The position numbers and the translations under genes are program-made. Of a DNA stretch of 64,000 nucleotides, positions 9,201-17,539 are shown one piece after another; the first letter of the stretch is position 1; each line of letters opens with the position of its first letter. This DNA comes from Calothrix sp. C42_A2020_038 (lineage in GTDB: Bacteria; Cyanobacteriota; Cyanobacteriia; Cyanobacteriales; Nostocaceae). The stretch spans positions 62,001 to 126,000 of the forward strand of contig JACYLQ010000045.1 in assembly GCA_015272395.1 (NCBI GenBank). The letters are read 5' to 3'. The notes beneath the pieces are model-generated. The model was given only the letters and a program-made list of their open reading frames with translations, had not been told where the DNA came from and did no database searches.

Positions 9201-9494
9201 ATATTACGGATTCTAACTAATAGCACACTAAATTTCATAATAATTTTTTTTATCATATACATGTTTAGGAAATTCCCATAAATCAGTTAAAATCACTTAA
9301 AAACTAACAAAAATTCATCAAATTTTCTCAAAAGACGTAATAACTTATCAAAAAATTTATGTCATTTTTCTGGTGTATCGTTATATACTATGAAAGCGGA
9401 AACTAATGATTTGCAAATTGGTAATATAAATAGCAACGTTTACATCATCTAAGTTAGTAAAGCTATTAAAAAGCTATTAAGCTGTTTTGGTGCC

Positions 9495-9646
9495 TAGCGG
9501 TTCATGTCATAAGTTTTAGTGGGTAGGTAAATTAGCAACGGATGATAAACGGATAAGTAGTTTTAAGTAGTTAGACTTTGTTTGTAACAAATAACCCATC
9601 CGTTACATCCGTTGCAAACCACCCAAAACTTTTGACACAGACTACT
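9495..9646 (+). repeat. MITE-like repeat family C, copy 1
   Basis: About 152 bases with long terminal inverted repeats. The left end reads TAGCGGTTCATGTCATAAG; the right end on the other strand reads AGTCTGTGTCAAAAGTTTTGG. Internal arms GCAACGGATG / CATCCGTTGC also pair. A second copy is at 22416-22581 and a single-end remnant at 34031-34058. No reading frame inside. Confidence 0.8.
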
Positions 9647-9796
9647 TCCAATTAAATAGATATTCAAAATTGATTGGAAGCTCCTAAGCGTAAAAATTAT
9701 CCTGCGTAAAAGCGTGGCATGATTTTAGTACGCTAGTTGAGAAGTTCTGCTTTTTCAATATTGCTCACTTTAGTTAAATATTGGAAGTACAATTTC

Positions 9797-11014
9797 ATGA
9801 ATAAGTCTTGCTCTATTTTCTTCTATGAGGGTTGGCTTGGTGTGGCACCAACTGTGATTAATTTAGCAAAAATTCTAGCTAATATTGGTTACAGTGTTAT
9901 TATTTATGCTGGTAAACATTCAGATTTAATTCATCCAAGTAGTTTAGATGAAAACATCACTGTAGTTTACTTTGATAAACCAAAGTTTGTAGACTGTATC
10001 AAGCATCAGCTTTGGAAAATTAAATTAAGTTCACTACATAATTTAGTAGATTTTATCACATTTGCCATCCAAATTTTACTTTGGAATTTTAAACAAAAAA
10101 ATGAGTCTTTAAAACGCGAAGTTAGTATCGGAATAGATACAAATGGTTCAATTTTGGCTTGGATAGAATCTTTTATCTTCAAAAGTTGCCTAGTCTATCT
10201 TTCACTTGAATTAACTATCGAGAATCAATTTCGTAAATTTGATAAAATTCGACAACTTCTAGAGCGCTTATCTTTTAGGAATTCTTCATGTCTCTTAATT
10301 CAAGATGAAGATAGATGTGACTTTCTTTGCACTCAACTAAAATACAAGCACCATCAGGTCTTTTATTTACCAAACACAGTTGATTATGATGCATCTATAG
10401 CTGACCAAAAATGTATTAATAATTATTTTCGAGAAGTATTCCAATTAGATGAAGAAAAATATCCATATCTGGTAACTCAGGCTGGAATGCTATGTGATAG
10501 TGTCTTTGCTAAGGAGTTAGCAACTGCATTTAAAAATATCAGAAATGGATTTGCTTTAATTTATCACGAGAGACGTAAGAGAGATTTGGAAGAACCTTAT
10601 ATTAAGTTATTAAAGGAAATAAATTCTAAGAATCTATTTTTGTCTCTAAATCCACTTCCGTATGAGCAAATACATCAAGTATTCGATGCCACAACTATTG
10701 GACTAGCTCTATACCGAGAAATTGATGAAAATTATGCCAAGATAGCCAAAGCATCAGGAAAGTTATCTGCGTATTTACAGCATGGTAAACCTGTAATAAT
10801 GAGTAATTTAGAATCTCTTGTTAAATTGAACGATAAGTACAAATTTGGCAAAGTGATTCAAGATATTTCTTGCTCTGCGGAAATTGAGAGTGCGTTGCAA
10901 GATATTATAAACAACTATGAGTTGTATAGTAAAAATGCTAAATATTGTTTTGAACAGGAATTTATGTTTAGTACAAAAGTTGAACCATTTTTAAACTTTA
11001 TTAATGCCTACTAA
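9797..11014 (+). CDS. Glycosyltransferase, GT-B fold (GT4-like)
   Basis: A 405-residue protein starting MNKSCSIFFYEGWLGVAPT. The opening strand followed by a Gly-rich turn, a central inter-domain region, and the C-terminal segment around ALYREIDENYAKIAKASGKLSAYLQHGKPVIMS have the order of GT-B retaining transferases. The acidic and Ser/Gly residues after the donor-site helix are present but divergent. It probably adds one sugar to the growing glycan at the inner face of the membrane; donor and acceptor cannot be read from sequence. I prefer the ATG at 9797, with GGAAG about 11 bases upstream, over the TTG at 9737. It opens the cluster running to 15600. Confidence 0.82.
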   Translation: MNKSCSIFFYEGWLGVAPTVINLAKILANIGYSVIIYAGKHSDLIHPSSLDENITVVYFDKPKFVDCIKHQLWKIKLSSLHNLVDFITFAIQILLWNFKQKNESLKREVSIGIDTNGSILAWIESFIFKSCLVYLSLELTIENQFRKFDKIRQLLERLSFRNSSCLLIQDEDRCDFLCTQLKYKHHQVFYLPNTVDYDASIADQKCINNYFREVFQLDEEKYPYLVTQAGMLCDSVFAKELATAFKNIRNGFALIYHERRKRDLEEPYIKLLKEINSKNLFLSLNPLPYEQIHQVFDATTIGLALYREIDENYAKIAKASGKLSAYLQHGKPVIMSNLESLVKLNDKYKFGKVIQDISCSAEIESALQDIINNYELYSKNAKYCFEQEFMFSTKVEPFLNFINAY

Positions 11015-11053
11015 CTAAGACAGCTTTACTATCAACAATACTCTGGTGTCAAA

Positions 11054-11497
11054 ATGATTGAACAAATTAGCTACAAAAATCAGTTACTTGCCCTAATTGT
11101 TTCCCGGCAGTTTAACAAACCAGGAACTCACTTCTTTACCCCCAATGAGCTTTCGCAGCAGTTAGCTTATATGCATCATCCAACTGGGAAAGTCATTGAG
11201 CCACATGTTCATAATGCTGTATCGCGTCAAGTGCAATACACTCAAGAAGTTTTGTTTATCAAAAAAGGTACGCTACGTGTAGATTTTTACAGTAATCAAC
11301 AGTGTTATCTAGAAAGTCGAATTTTAGAAGCTGGTGATGTCATTCTTTTAGTGACTGGTGGGCATGGTTTTGAAGTTATTGAAGAAGTCGAGATGTTTGA
11401 GGTTAAGCAAGGACCCTATGTAGGTGAACAGGACAAAACCAGATTTGTTGGTATTACTACCTCTGAAGCAAAAGTATCTGAGTGTATCAGTATATGA
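11054..11497 (+). CDS. Cupin-fold protein, likely sugar-modifying partner of the aminotransferase
   Basis: 147 residues. The cupin motif is visible as EPHVHNAVSRQVQYTQEVLFIKKG in the middle (written here in parts: PHVHN, then EVLFI), followed by LEAGDVILLVTGGHGF. This gives two His, a Glu and a later His as candidate metal ligands. The exact reaction is unknown; cupins next to DegT-type aminotransferases in glycan loci are often isomerases or epimerases. The stop codon overlaps the next gene's ATG in an ATGA arrangement, so the two are translationally coupled. That supports a joint role in making a modified or amino sugar. Confidence 0.8.
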   Translation: MIEQISYKNQLLALIVSRQFNKPGTHFFTPNELSQQLAYMHHPTGKVIEPHVHNAVSRQVQYTQEVLFIKKGTLRVDFYSNQQCYLESRILEAGDVILLVTGGHGFEVIEEVEMFEVKQGPYVGEQDKTRFVGITTSEAKVSECISI

Positions 11498-12615
11498 AAC
11501 CAATTCCAGTAAATGAAATACTGCTAGACGGTAACGAGAAAAAATACTTACTTGAATGTATTGAGACTGGCTGGATTTCTTCAGAAGGCCCGTTTGTCAA
11601 GCAATTTGAAGAGCAGTTTGCCACGCGCGTTGGACGTAGATATGGTATTGCTGTCAGTAATGGCTCTGTTGCTCTTGATACCGCAGTTGTGGCTTTGGGT
11701 ATTGGCGCCGGGGATGAGGTAATTCTTCCCACATTCACAATAATTTCCTGTGCTGCTGCTATTGTCCGTGCAGGTGCTATTCCAGTAGTGGTAGATTGTG
11801 AACCCCACAATTGGAATATGAATGTCAGCCAGATAGAAGACAAAATTACATCTAAAACAAAAGCCATTATGGTTGTTCATATCTATGGATTACCTGTAGA
11901 TATGGCGCCTGTAATAGCTTTAGCTGAAAAGTATGGCTTGCAAATTATCGAAGATGCTGCTGAAATGCACGGTCAAACCTACAAAAGTCTTCCATGTGGC
12001 AGTTTTGGCGCCATCAGTACCTTTAGTTTCTATCCCAACAAACATGTCACAACAGGTGAGGGGGGAATGCTGGTGACGGATGATGAAAAGTTGGCTAACC
12101 GTTGCCGTAGTTTACGCAATTTGTGTTTTCAACCCCAAAAACGTTTTGTTCATGAAGAACTAGGCTGGAACTTTCGGATAACTAATTTACAAGCTGCTCT
12201 TGGAGTGGCTCAATTAGAACGACTGGAGGAATTTGTCGCGCGTAAACGTTACATTGGACAAAGGTACACAGAACTTTTAGGAGATATACCAGGTTTAGAG
12301 TTACCAGTTCCCAAAACAGATTATGCCCAAAATATCTATTGGGTTTACGGTGTGGTGTTAAAGGATGAAGTACCTTTTGATGCCACAGAAGCTATGCAGC
12401 GTTTAGCTCAGTATAAAATTGGGACTCGTCCATTTTTCTGGTGTATGCACGAGCAACCTGTGTTCCAAAAAATGGGTTTATTTGATAATGTGTCTTGTCC
12501 TATTGCAGAAAGAATAGCCCGTCGTGGGTTTTATATTCCTAGTGGGATGGCAATTACTTCGGAACAAATTGAACGAGTTGCAGCAGCGCTTGGAGAAATT
12601 TTGCATGAAGAGTAA
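11494..12615 (+). CDS. DegT/DnrJ/EryC1/StrS-family sugar aminotransferase
   Basis: A PLP-dependent enzyme that would aminate a nucleotide keto-sugar. 373 residues from the ATG at 11494. GSVALDTAVVALGIGAGDEVI lies at about 57-77 (quoted in part), EDAAEMHG at 153-160 and the PLP-binding Lys at 183 in SFYPNKHVTTGEGG. WNFRITNLQAALG is the usual substrate-loop region. The closest pattern is the perosamine-synthetase-like branch, but the keto-sugar specificity cannot be assigned. An in-frame GTG at 11482 exists; I chose the ATG because of the ATGA overlap with the cupin gene. Its substrate could be the 4-keto intermediate made by RfbB. Confidence 0.93.
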   Translation: MKPIPVNEILLDGNEKKYLLECIETGWISSEGPFVKQFEEQFATRVGRRYGIAVSNGSVALDTAVVALGIGAGDEVILPTFTIISCAAAIVRAGAIPVVVDCEPHNWNMNVSQIEDKITSKTKAIMVVHIYGLPVDMAPVIALAEKYGLQIIEDAAEMHGQTYKSLPCGSFGAISTFSFYPNKHVTTGEGGMLVTDDEKLANRCRSLRNLCFQPQKRFVHEELGWNFRITNLQAALGVAQLERLEEFVARKRYIGQRYTELLGDIPGLELPVPKTDYAQNIYWVYGVVLKDEVPFDATEAMQRLAQYKIGTRPFFWCMHEQPVFQKMGLFDNVSCPIAERIARRGFYIPSGMAITSEQIERVAAALGEILHEE

Positions 12616-12667
12616 AAGATTAAGCGAACACTTGCTGACGTGATTAATGCAGATAGGAGTTAAGCAG

Positions 12668-13924
12668 ATGTCAGATATTGTAGTTCAGGTTGACAGTTTA
12701 AGTAAAAAGTACATTTTGTCGCATCAAGAAGAAGGTTATAAAACATTTCGTGATGCAATGGTTAACGCTACAAAGTCTTTAGCAAATTGGTTCAACCCTC
12801 GTAGTAAAAAAGAATTAGACTCAAGTCGTGAAGAATTTTGGGCACTTAAAGATGTTTCGTTCGAGATTAAGCAAGGTGATAAGGTAGGTATTATCGGACG
12901 TAATGGTGCAGGAAAGTCCACACTACTAAAACTTTTAAGTAGAATTACTGAGCCAACAAAGGGAAGTATCCGTATTCAGGGACGTGTGGCTAGTTTGTTA
13001 GAAGTAGGGACAGGTTTTCATCCTGAACTGACAGGCAGAGAGAACATTTTTCTTAATGGTGCTATTTTAGGTATGAGTAAGGCGGAAATTCAACGCAAGT
13101 TTGATGAGATTGTTGAATTTTCAGAGGTGGAAAAATTTTTAGATACACCTGTAAAGCGTTATTCATCAGGTATGTATGTGCGACTAGCTTTTTCAGTAGC
13201 AGCACACTTAGAACCAGAAATTTTGATAGTAGACGAAGTACTAGCAGTTGGTGATAATAAGTTTCAGGAAAAGTGTTTAGGAAAAATGGAGCAGGTCGGA
13301 AAAGATGGAAGAACAGTTTTGTTTGTGAGTCATAATATGGCAACTATTAATAGTTTATGTGAAAAAGTAGTTTGGTTGTCTAATGGTAATGTGAAAATGG
13401 TAGGAAGAACAGAACAGATAACTAATCAGTATTTAATTGATGGTGCAGAGCGCTCAGGGGAAGTCTTAATAAAAAATAATAATTTTAACAAAAAATTTTG
13501 GTTTAAGCGTCTATCTTTACTAGATCATCAAGGAAATATAACATCAGTGTTTGATATTACAAAGCCTATTACTATTGAAATAGAATATTGTGCTACTCAA
13601 TCGATAGATACAGAAATTGCCATAGATATTCGTGATTCTTCAGGAGTTATGGTGTTTAGTTTACTTAGATCATCGTCTATAAAAGATGAATTAATCGCAG
13701 GCAATTGTATTGCACAGATTAAAATTCCTGCTATGTTTTTGGCACCTAGAGCATACAGCATTGATATTGCCGCATATAAACCACATGGTGATTTTTTTGC
13801 ACATCATAAATCATTAATAATTTTTGAAATTGAAGAAACTGGAAGTCCTTTAGCTATATACCAAGGTTCGGAGTGTGGTTTAATAATTGTAAATTTTCCT
13901 TGGCAAGAGATAAATAAGAATTAA
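12668..13924 (+). CDS. ABC transporter ATPase for polysaccharide export (Wzt type), first copy
   Basis: 418 residues. Walker A GRNGAGKST is at 77-85, signature YSSGM at 165-169 and Walker B with EILIVDEVLAVGD at 184-196. A C-terminal beta-rich domain of about 170 residues follows, the position of the carbohydrate-binding domain in Wzt proteins that recognise a finished O-antigen end. A short insert before the Walker A is also present in the second copy. I chose the ATG at 12668 because AGGAG lies 8 bases upstream; the ATG at 12647 lacks one. No permease gene is adjacent: the only Wzm in the window is at 16697, next to the second Wzt. This one either shares that permease or is left over from a duplication. 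Confidence 0.93.
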   Translation: MSDIVVQVDSLSKKYILSHQEEGYKTFRDAMVNATKSLANWFNPRSKKELDSSREEFWALKDVSFEIKQGDKVGIIGRNGAGKSTLLKLLSRITEPTKGSIRIQGRVASLLEVGTGFHPELTGRENIFLNGAILGMSKAEIQRKFDEIVEFSEVEKFLDTPVKRYSSGMYVRLAFSVAAHLEPEILIVDEVLAVGDNKFQEKCLGKMEQVGKDGRTVLFVSHNMATINSLCEKVVWLSNGNVKMVGRTEQITNQYLIDGAERSGEVLIKNNNFNKKFWFKRLSLLDHQGNITSVFDITKPITIEIEYCATQSIDTEIAIDIRDSSGVMVFSLLRSSSIKDELIAGNCIAQIKIPAMFLAPRAYSIDIAAYKPHGDFFAHHKSLIIFEIEETGSPLAIYQGSECGLIIVNFPWQEINKN

Positions 13925-13987
13925 TTTTAATTAATTCTTATAAAGGATGAACAAATTAAAAGATTAGTAGTAACTATTGAAGAAATC

Positions 13988-14830
13988 ATGAAAAGTATTA
14001 TTAAGCAGATTCCATTTGTTAAACTATCTTACCAACTTTACAAAGAAAAAAGATATAAATCTCAGTTCTCAACTGATTGCTATGGCTGTTTTTGGGGAGT
14101 ATTTAAGACATTTGAGGAAGCTATACAAGCGGCGCCTAAGACCAAAAGCATTGGATATGATAATGAAGAGCTAGCCCAAGAATACCAACAAATGCTAGAA
14201 AATAATAATTGGGAAAACCAAGGGCGTAGCATTTTTTTATACGATTACCCGATTTTATTTTGGTTGACCTCAATTATTAATCAAGGAGGTACGAAAGTTT
14301 TTGATTTTGGTGGTAATGTTGGAGTTCATTATTACGGCTATAGAAAATACTTAGAAAAATCAGTAGAAACAGAAAAATTAGCAAAAAATCTTAGCTTGCA
14401 ATGGACAGTTTGCGATTTAGCAGAAATAATTAAAGTTGGTAAAGTAATTGCTGATAAACGCAATATTAAAGATTTAGATTTTACCAGTGAATTTGAAGAT
14501 ATTAAAAATAAAGAAATATTTATAGCTGGTGGAGTAATTCAATACGTAGAAAAATTAGCAGATAAGTTGTCTTATGCCTATAAACCTCAACATTTATTAA
14601 TAAATCGTGTACCATTATATGATGGTCAGCAATTTGTAACTTTACAAAATGGTGGCAAAGTTTTTTATCCTCAGTATGTGTTTAATAAAACTCAATTTAT
14701 TAAGGAATTAACAGATATTGGCTATGAACTAATTGACATTTGGCAGGGGAGTGGCAGTTGTATCATTCCTTTCCATCCAGAAAAATCAGTTTATAGCTAT
14801 TCCGGATTATACTTAAAGTTGAAGGAATAA
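13988..14830 (+). CDS. Putative SAM-dependent methyltransferase, TIGR04325 type
   Basis: 280 residues. The SAM-binding motif I is recognisable as KVFDFGGNVGVHYY at about 105-118. An N-terminal region containing CYGCFWGVFKTFEEA and a C-terminal SGLYLKL end fit the TIGR04325 family of methyltransferases found in surface-glycan loci. It probably methylates a sugar hydroxyl, perhaps capping the chain for recognition by the adjacent Wzt. Only 2 bases separate its stop from the next methyltransferase, so the pair is co-translated. Family call is from pattern memory. Confidence 0.75.
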   Translation: MKSIIKQIPFVKLSYQLYKEKRYKSQFSTDCYGCFWGVFKTFEEAIQAAPKTKSIGYDNEELAQEYQQMLENNNWENQGRSIFLYDYPILFWLTSIINQGGTKVFDFGGNVGVHYYGYRKYLEKSVETEKLAKNLSLQWTVCDLAEIIKVGKVIADKRNIKDLDFTSEFEDIKNKEIFIAGGVIQYVEKLADKLSYAYKPQHLLINRVPLYDGQQFVTLQNGGKVFYPQYVFNKTQFIKELTDIGYELIDIWQGSGSCIIPFHPEKSVYSYSGLYLKLKE

Positions 14831-14832
14831 TT

Positions 14833-15600
14833 ATGACAATATTTAGTAACTATGCTCGCTATTACGATTTAATTTATCGTGATAAAGACTATGCGGGAGA
14901 AGCTGAATTTATCCATAGGTTGATTCAATCTCATGCACCAAATACAAAAAGTATCTTAGAATTAGGTTGTGGTCAAGGAAAGCACGCTATTCTCTTAGCT
15001 CATCATGGGTATCATATTCACGGGGTAGATTTGAGTCAAGAGATGTTGCAAAAAGCGGATAATCATCTCTCATCACTCAATCATGATTTAGCTTCTCAAC
15101 TGAAATTTTCACATGGTGATATCCGTCAAGTACGACTTAATCAGACTTTTGATGTTATCCTCTCGCTTTTTCATGTAATTAGTTATCAGACAACAAACGA
15201 AGACTTGTTAGCAGCTTTTGCCACTGTTAAGGAACATTTAAACCCAGGCGGAATTTTTATCTTTGATATTTGGTATGGACCAACTGTATTGACAGAACAT
15301 CCCACAACGAGAGTCAAACGGATAGAGGATGAAAATATTCAAGTAACAAGAATCGCAGAACCCGTAATACATTCAAATGAAAATTTAGTAGATGTTAATT
15401 ACCAAGTATTTATTAAAGATAAAACTAGTGGCACTGTTGAAGAATTACAAGAAACTCATAGAATGCGGTATTTATTTCAGCCAGAAATTGAGTTTTTATG
15501 TAGTGCAAATGGATTAGCGTCTATTGAGAGTCGCGAATGGATGACAGGTAATCAACCTGGATTGAATACTTGGGGTGTTTATTTTATTATGCAAAATTAA
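14833..15600 (+). CDS. Class I SAM-dependent methyltransferase
   Basis: 255 residues with motif I ILELGCGQGKHAILLA at about 41-56, HGVDLSQEMLQKA (motif II) and a DVILSLFHVISY stretch (motif IV). This is a standard small-molecule class I methyltransferase. An AAGGA ribosome site before the ATG overlaps the end of the preceding gene. Being paired with another methyltransferase and behind a Wzt suggests glycan O-methylation; substrate unknown. It is the last gene before a 1.1-kb gap. Confidence 0.9.
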   Translation: MTIFSNYARYYDLIYRDKDYAGEAEFIHRLIQSHAPNTKSILELGCGQGKHAILLAHHGYHIHGVDLSQEMLQKADNHLSSLNHDLASQLKFSHGDIRQVRLNQTFDVILSLFHVISYQTTNEDLLAAFATVKEHLNPGGIFIFDIWYGPTVLTEHPTTRVKRIEDENIQVTRIAEPVIHSNENLVDVNYQVFIKDKTSGTVEELQETHRMRYLFQPEIEFLCSANGLASIESREWMTGNQPGLNTWGVYFIMQN

Positions 15601-15627
15601 TACAGTCCTTGGAAAATAATACAACTG

Positions 15628-15731
15628 ATACCGTTTCACAAAAGCCTTGATACAAATATAGACTTGTAGAGACGCGATTAAATAGCGTCTCTACAATATT
15701 CGTTTGTATCGCCATTAACGTGAAATGGTAT
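15628..15731 (-). repeat. MITE-like repeat family A, copy 2
   Basis: The reverse complement matches 3242-3347 closely at both ends and in the TGTAGAGACGC / GCGTCTCTACA arms. The inner loop between the arms differs, as expected for compensated drift in a hairpin element. Confidence 0.85.
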
Positions 15732-15751
15732 GACAGATTACGGGAGTGTTC

Positions 15752-15783
15752 AGATTTCCGACTTCTTCAAAAAGTTGGGAAAT
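15752..15783. repeat. Small palindromic intergenic repeat, copy 2
   Basis: AGATTTCCGACTT at the left pairs with AAGTTGGGAAAT at the right around a short loop. Related to 4031-4063. Confidence 0.55.
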
Positions 15784-16246
15784 ATTGGCGAGTACCTTGT
15801 AAATCATAAATTACACAAGCTCGACAAAGATTAGGAGCTAGGGTGATGAGCCAAATAAGAGAGTCAAATACATAACACCCGTGCGCGAGGGTTATCCGGA
15901 TAAAATTATACGCTTTACAAAATCTTGATAAAACTTTTGCACAAATAACGTAATAAATAAATTACTCAGCAATGCCTATCATCAGTCTTGCAGCTACTTT
16001 TAGCTGTCTATAAATATAAGCATAAGCGCTAACTATAATTTTAAAGATATCTGAGAAGTTGCCAAATTGCCAAAAAGTTGTGGCAAAATCGTCTAGGAAT
16101 TACATTGCAAGTATTACACAGAACATTTTTTGAATCTTAATCTAAACTTAGTGATTACTAGTATGGAATATCACATACTTAGTTACTATAGTTTTAAATA
16201 TCACCTTGTTAATATGTAATACAGCATTAGTCTAGGAGTTGTCAAC

Positions 16247-16387
16247 ATGAGTGTATGTAAGCAAACCTTCAACTTTTGTAAAATAGCTCGTCAACACGTT
16301 AAATCATCGACATTCCAGCATACATTATTCAAACAAAATGGAGATACGAGTGTCCGGCGCCACAAAAAAGATTCAAACAAAGCGTAA
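16247..16387 (+). CDS. Possible small basic peptide (46 residues)
   Basis: ATG at 16247 with AGGAG at 16234-16238, 8 bases upstream, a better ribosome site than many large genes here have. The product begins MSVCKQTFNFCKIARQHV and ends RRHKKDSNKA; it is strongly basic, with two Cys, and resembles no family I know. It contains a GGCGCC site. It could be a genuine small protein, a leader peptide, or chance. Confidence 0.35.
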   Translation: MSVCKQTFNFCKIARQHVKSSTFQHTLFKQNGDTSVRRHKKDSNKA

Positions 16388-16594
16388 ATACTAAGTAATT
16401 GCAGTCCTTGTATGTTTAATGACTAACAGATTTAAAGTTTATACTTATACTTAATACTGTTGAAGTAAGAAATAACATTTGGAGATATTTTATTCATAGT
16501 ATTACTTCAAGTTATTTTTTAACTTACTTAATGTCATGTTGCTTAAATTACAATCAAAAGAATTAATGAACTCGATTTGAAAAGCAGTAATTTT

Positions 16595-16639
16595 CCTGAC
16601 AGTGTAAACACGGAAGCGAAGTAAGTAATAGATTGGAAT
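16595..16639 (+). promoter_or_regulatory. Shared upstream element, copy 2 (before the Wzm permease)
   Basis: CCTGACAGTGTA at the left and ATAGATTG at the right, with the same length between them as at 4935-4979. It lies 57 bases before the Wzm ATG. It may be part of a promoter common to both operons. Confidence 0.5.
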
Positions 16640-16696
16640 ATATTCAGTATAAAATTGCCAAGTTTGGCTTAATTGATACAGTAAATAGGTAAGTAG

Positions 16697-17524
16697 ATGA
16701 ACAACAAAGAACTCATTATTGAAGCAGGGAAAACTGAGAAGCAGTATTGGCGAGACCTGTGGAAATACAGGGAGCTATTCTACTTTCTGGCATGGCGTGA
16801 CATTTTAGTACGCTATAAGCAAACAGTCATTGGTATGGCATGGGCTTTAATTCGACCATTTTTAACAATGGTTGTGTTTACAGTTGTATTCGGAAATTTG
16901 GCGAAGTTGCCAGCTGAAGGTACGGCGCCTTATCCAATCATGGTGTTTGCGGCGTTGCTGCCTTGGCAATTTTTCTCCGGCGCCTTAACGGAATGTAGTA
17001 ATAGTTTAATCAATAACTCTAACTTACTTTCCAAAGTCTACTTTCCTCGTTTGATTGTCCCTACTAGCGCAGTAATCGTTAGTTTTGTAGACTTCATGAT
17101 ATCTGGCATAATTTTGCTAGGTCTGATGGCGTACTACAATTTTGTACCCGACTGGCGAATTCTGACACTGCCACTATTTATATTGGTAGCTTTTGCAGCT
17201 TCAATCGGCGCCGGGTTATGGTTAGCTGCGTTAACTGTGGAGTATCGGGACTTTCGCTATGTCGTCCCTTTTATAGTTCAGTTTGGATTGTATATCTCTC
17301 CTGTAGGTTTTAGCAGCAAAGTTGTACCTGAAGCATGGCGCCTGCTTTACTCACTCAACCCAATGGTCGGAGTAATCGATGGATTTCGATGGGCAATATT
17401 AGGTGGCGACTCTGAAATATATATGGAAGGGTTTTTCCTTTCAGTTGGGTTAGTAATTTTCATATTCGCAAGCGGAGTATGGTACTTCCGCAAGATGGAA
17501 CGCAAATTTGCTGACGTTATTTAA
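16697..17524 (+). CDS. ABC-2 type polysaccharide export permease (Wzm type)
   Basis: 275 residues, the usual Wzm length, with about six hydrophobic segments and the N-terminal amphipathic stretch ELFYFLAWRDILVRYKQT that is diagnostic of the family. GAGLWLAALTVEYRDFRYVVPF and LNPMVGVIDGFRWAI are further family marks. It forms the inner-membrane channel for a lipid-linked polysaccharide, energised by a Wzt ATPase. It is followed after 15 bases by the second Wzt. The only Wzm permease in the window. Confidence 0.96.
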   Translation: MNNKELIIEAGKTEKQYWRDLWKYRELFYFLAWRDILVRYKQTVIGMAWALIRPFLTMVVFTVVFGNLAKLPAEGTAPYPIMVFAALLPWQFFSGALTECSNSLINNSNLLSKVYFPRLIVPTSAVIVSFVDFMISGIILLGLMAYYNFVPDWRILTLPLFILVAFAASIGAGLWLAALTVEYRDFRYVVPFIVQFGLYISPVGFSSKVVPEAWRLLYSLNPMVGVIDGFRWAILGGDSEIYMEGFFLSVGLVIFIFASGVWYFRKMERKFADVI

Positions 17525-17539
17525 TGAGGAGTGGATTAC

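Larger units (their letters stand above)
9129..9796. other. Intergenic region with terminator and MITE-like repeat
   Basis: Contains the rfbD terminator, an AT-rich stretch, and the family C repeat at 9495-9646. The upstream part of the reading frame that continues into the next gene (from a TTG at 9737) is probably leader, because the product only becomes glycosyltransferase-like from the ATG at 9797. Confidence 0.5.
15601..16696. other. Long intergenic region before the Wzm/Wzt operon
   Basis: About 1.1 kb. It contains a family A repeat (15628-15731), a small palindrome (15752-15783), a possible 46-codon gene (16247-16387) and the shared upstream element (16595-16639). The remainder is AT-rich with no supported gene. 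Confidence 0.5.

Noticed and set aside
9737-9796. N-terminal extension of the glycosyltransferase from a TTG
   Set aside because: The extra 20 residues do not resemble a GT-B start, whereas the ATG at 9797 begins exactly at the first strand and has a ribosome site.
11487-11867. Long minus-strand frames inside the aminotransferase gene
   Set aside because: They are antisense shadows of a well-supported enzyme and show no family signature.
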